Assembly: GCF_009674725.1 (NCBI RefSeq)
Contig: NZ_WKKH01000010.1
Coordinates: forward strand, 62,001-126,000
Source: Pedobacter petrophilus
GTDB lineage: Bacteria > Bacteroidota > Bacteroidia > Sphingobacteriales > Sphingobacteriaceae
Reading direction: 5' to 3'
Length of the DNA: 64,000 bases
This document shows, piece after piece, positions 63,297 to 64,000 of the stretch (position 1 is the first letter of the stretch; the number at the start of each line of letters is the position of its first letter). Below the pieces are notes generated by a model. The model searched no databases and was not told the origin of the DNA. It worked only from the letters and a program-made list of their open reading frames with translations. The translations under genes were made by a program, and so were the position numbers.

Positions 63297-64000
63297 CTAT
63301 TTCAACTTACTTAAAGCCAGTTTAATCCGTGGTAACATATCTTTAATGTCTTGCAACGTACATGCACCAACTGATGCCCTAAACCAAGGCATGCGTTCTT
63401 CGTTTCCGAAAGCTGAAAATGGCACAAGTGCAGCGCCTGCCTCTTTAATCAGGTAAAAATTCACATCAGTACTATCTTTTAGCAATTGACCGTCTTCAGT
63501 TGTTTTACCGATGTAATCGATTTTAATTGTTAAATAAATGGCACCCATTGGCTCCACAGCATCTACATTAAAACCTTCGCTTTTTAATTCATTAAAACCG
63601 TGATATAAAGCGTTTAAGCTATCTTGAATCTGGCCCTTGAAACCAGTTAAAAAGCGGTCAACCTGTACTTTATCATTGAAGTAATTTGACATCGCTACCT
63701 GCTCGGCTTTCGGTGCCCAGGCACCCATGTGGCCCACTAAGGCCTTCATACGGTTTAAGATATCTTCCGGACCAAAGCCCCAGCCTACCCTTACGCCTGT
63801 TGCCGCTAAACATTTCGAACTTCCATCTACAAAAACGGTAAACTCACGCATCGCCGGACGTAATGAAACCGGATTTACGTGCTCTTTTCCAAAGGTTAAC
63901 AATGAATAAATCTGATCGTACATTAAATAAAGTGGTTTTTCATCCGCTCCGCGGGATGCATTTTCTGCTAAAACCACATCGCAAATTTCTGCTAAAGAAT
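63297..64000 (-). CDS. PLP-dependent class I/II aminotransferase (C-terminal part; runs off the window)
   Basis: The minus-strand frame remains open to the window edge, continuing upstream as SLAEICDVVLAEN, so the true start lies beyond 64000; a GTG at 63977 is not the start. The C-terminal 234 residues show the large-domain YLMYDQIY (cofactor-binding Asp and Tyr) and the PLP lysine in VDGSSKCLAATGVRVGWG, with the substrate Arg in PWFRASVG. The amino-acid substrate cannot be told. Confidence 0.92.
   Translation of the reverse strand, partial: SLAEICDVVLAENASRGADEKPLYLMYDQIYSLLTFGKEHVNPVSLRPAMREFTVFVDGSSKCLAATGVRVGWGFGPEDILNRMKALVGHMGAWAPKAEQVAMSNYFNDKVQVDRFLTGFKGQIQDSLNALYHGFNELKSEGFNVDAVEPMGAIYLTIKIDYIGKTTEDGQLLKDSTDVNFYLIKEAGAALVPFSAFGNEERMPWFRASVGACTLQDIKDMLPRIKLALSKLK

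Noticed and set aside
63297..63977. Aminotransferase gene starting at GTG 63977
   Set aside because: The frame stays open beyond that codon to the window edge, with conserved family sequence (EICDVVLAEN) across it.

Overview
The window looks like a chromosomal stretch of a Bacteroidota bacterium, most likely a Pedobacter-like member of the Sphingobacteriaceae. The base composition is AT-rich, and many genes are preceded by the Bacteroidota -7 promoter element TAnnTTTG. There are many lipoproteins, long SecA and SprT-like proteins, a fused 2-oxoacid dehydrogenase E1, and spacers filled with the small hairpins and 'GCAAAG'-type repeats common in this group. Most of the window is ordinary core genome; no prophage, integrase, transposase, CRISPR array or rRNA was seen.

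Layout. 1-8.1 kb: lipoprotein fragment, secA, a LytS/LytTR-type two-component pair, an intradiol-dioxygenase-like protein, an unknown gene and a pirin-like bicupin. 8.3-12.4 kb: VWA protein, MoxR-like ATPase and membrane-anchored metallophosphoesterase. 12.5-16.8 kb (minus): an OmpR-type regulator and histidine kinase in one operon with an S9-peptidase-like lipoprotein that has lost its catalytic Ser and His. 17-29.8 kb: TPR protein, DUF4286, MazG-like, unknown membrane and lipoproteins, a GT39-type transferase, dtd, a pair of unknown envelope proteins and a KASIII. 29.9-36.1 kb: clpS, a HigB/RelE-like toxin-antitoxin pair, a thioredoxin-fold protein, a lipoprotein gene broken by a stop codon, rsmA, pdxA, an MFS gene with a probable frameshift at its start, and a sulfurtransferase. 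36.3-41.2 kb: the fatty-acid cluster yceD-rpmF-plsX-fabH-accB-accC. 41.3-50.6 kb: YoeB-type toxin-antitoxin, tatC, rpiB, M28 peptidase, LutB-like protein, DUF4160/DUF2442 pair, fused E1 and adenine deaminase. 50.7-57.5 kb: SprT-like protein, a GxxExxY gene flanked by inverted repeats and a 62/63-bp tandem array, a Pif1/RecD-like helicase, prfC and a cytolysin-like lipoprotein.

The most interesting locus is 57.6-62.2 kb, an RNA-repair module: a WYL-domain regulator divergent from a cluster holding structured non-coding RNA, an SPFH/slipin-like protein and the RNA ligase RtcB. The roughly 900-bp spacer carries two tandem tRNA-like units in circularly permuted order: the T arm comes first, then the acceptor stem closed by a short loop (a GUAA tetraloop in unit 1), then the D arm. 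In unit 1 the two strands of the anticodon stem lie at the outer ends, so the RNA is open exactly where anticodon nucleases cut. Two similar operator-like sequences overlap the divergent promoter region, and a related pair of hairpins precedes the RNA and rtcB. SPFH/Band-7 proteins with a tRNA-like RNA beside RtcB have been described in surveys of RNA repair; the permuted tandem design seen here is the part most worth testing.

Smaller points: five genes have a perfect TAnnTTTG only 3-4 nt before the ATG and are probably leaderless; the prfC leader holds a possible short ORF inside a long-range hairpin; and several initiation codons differ from the longest open frame.
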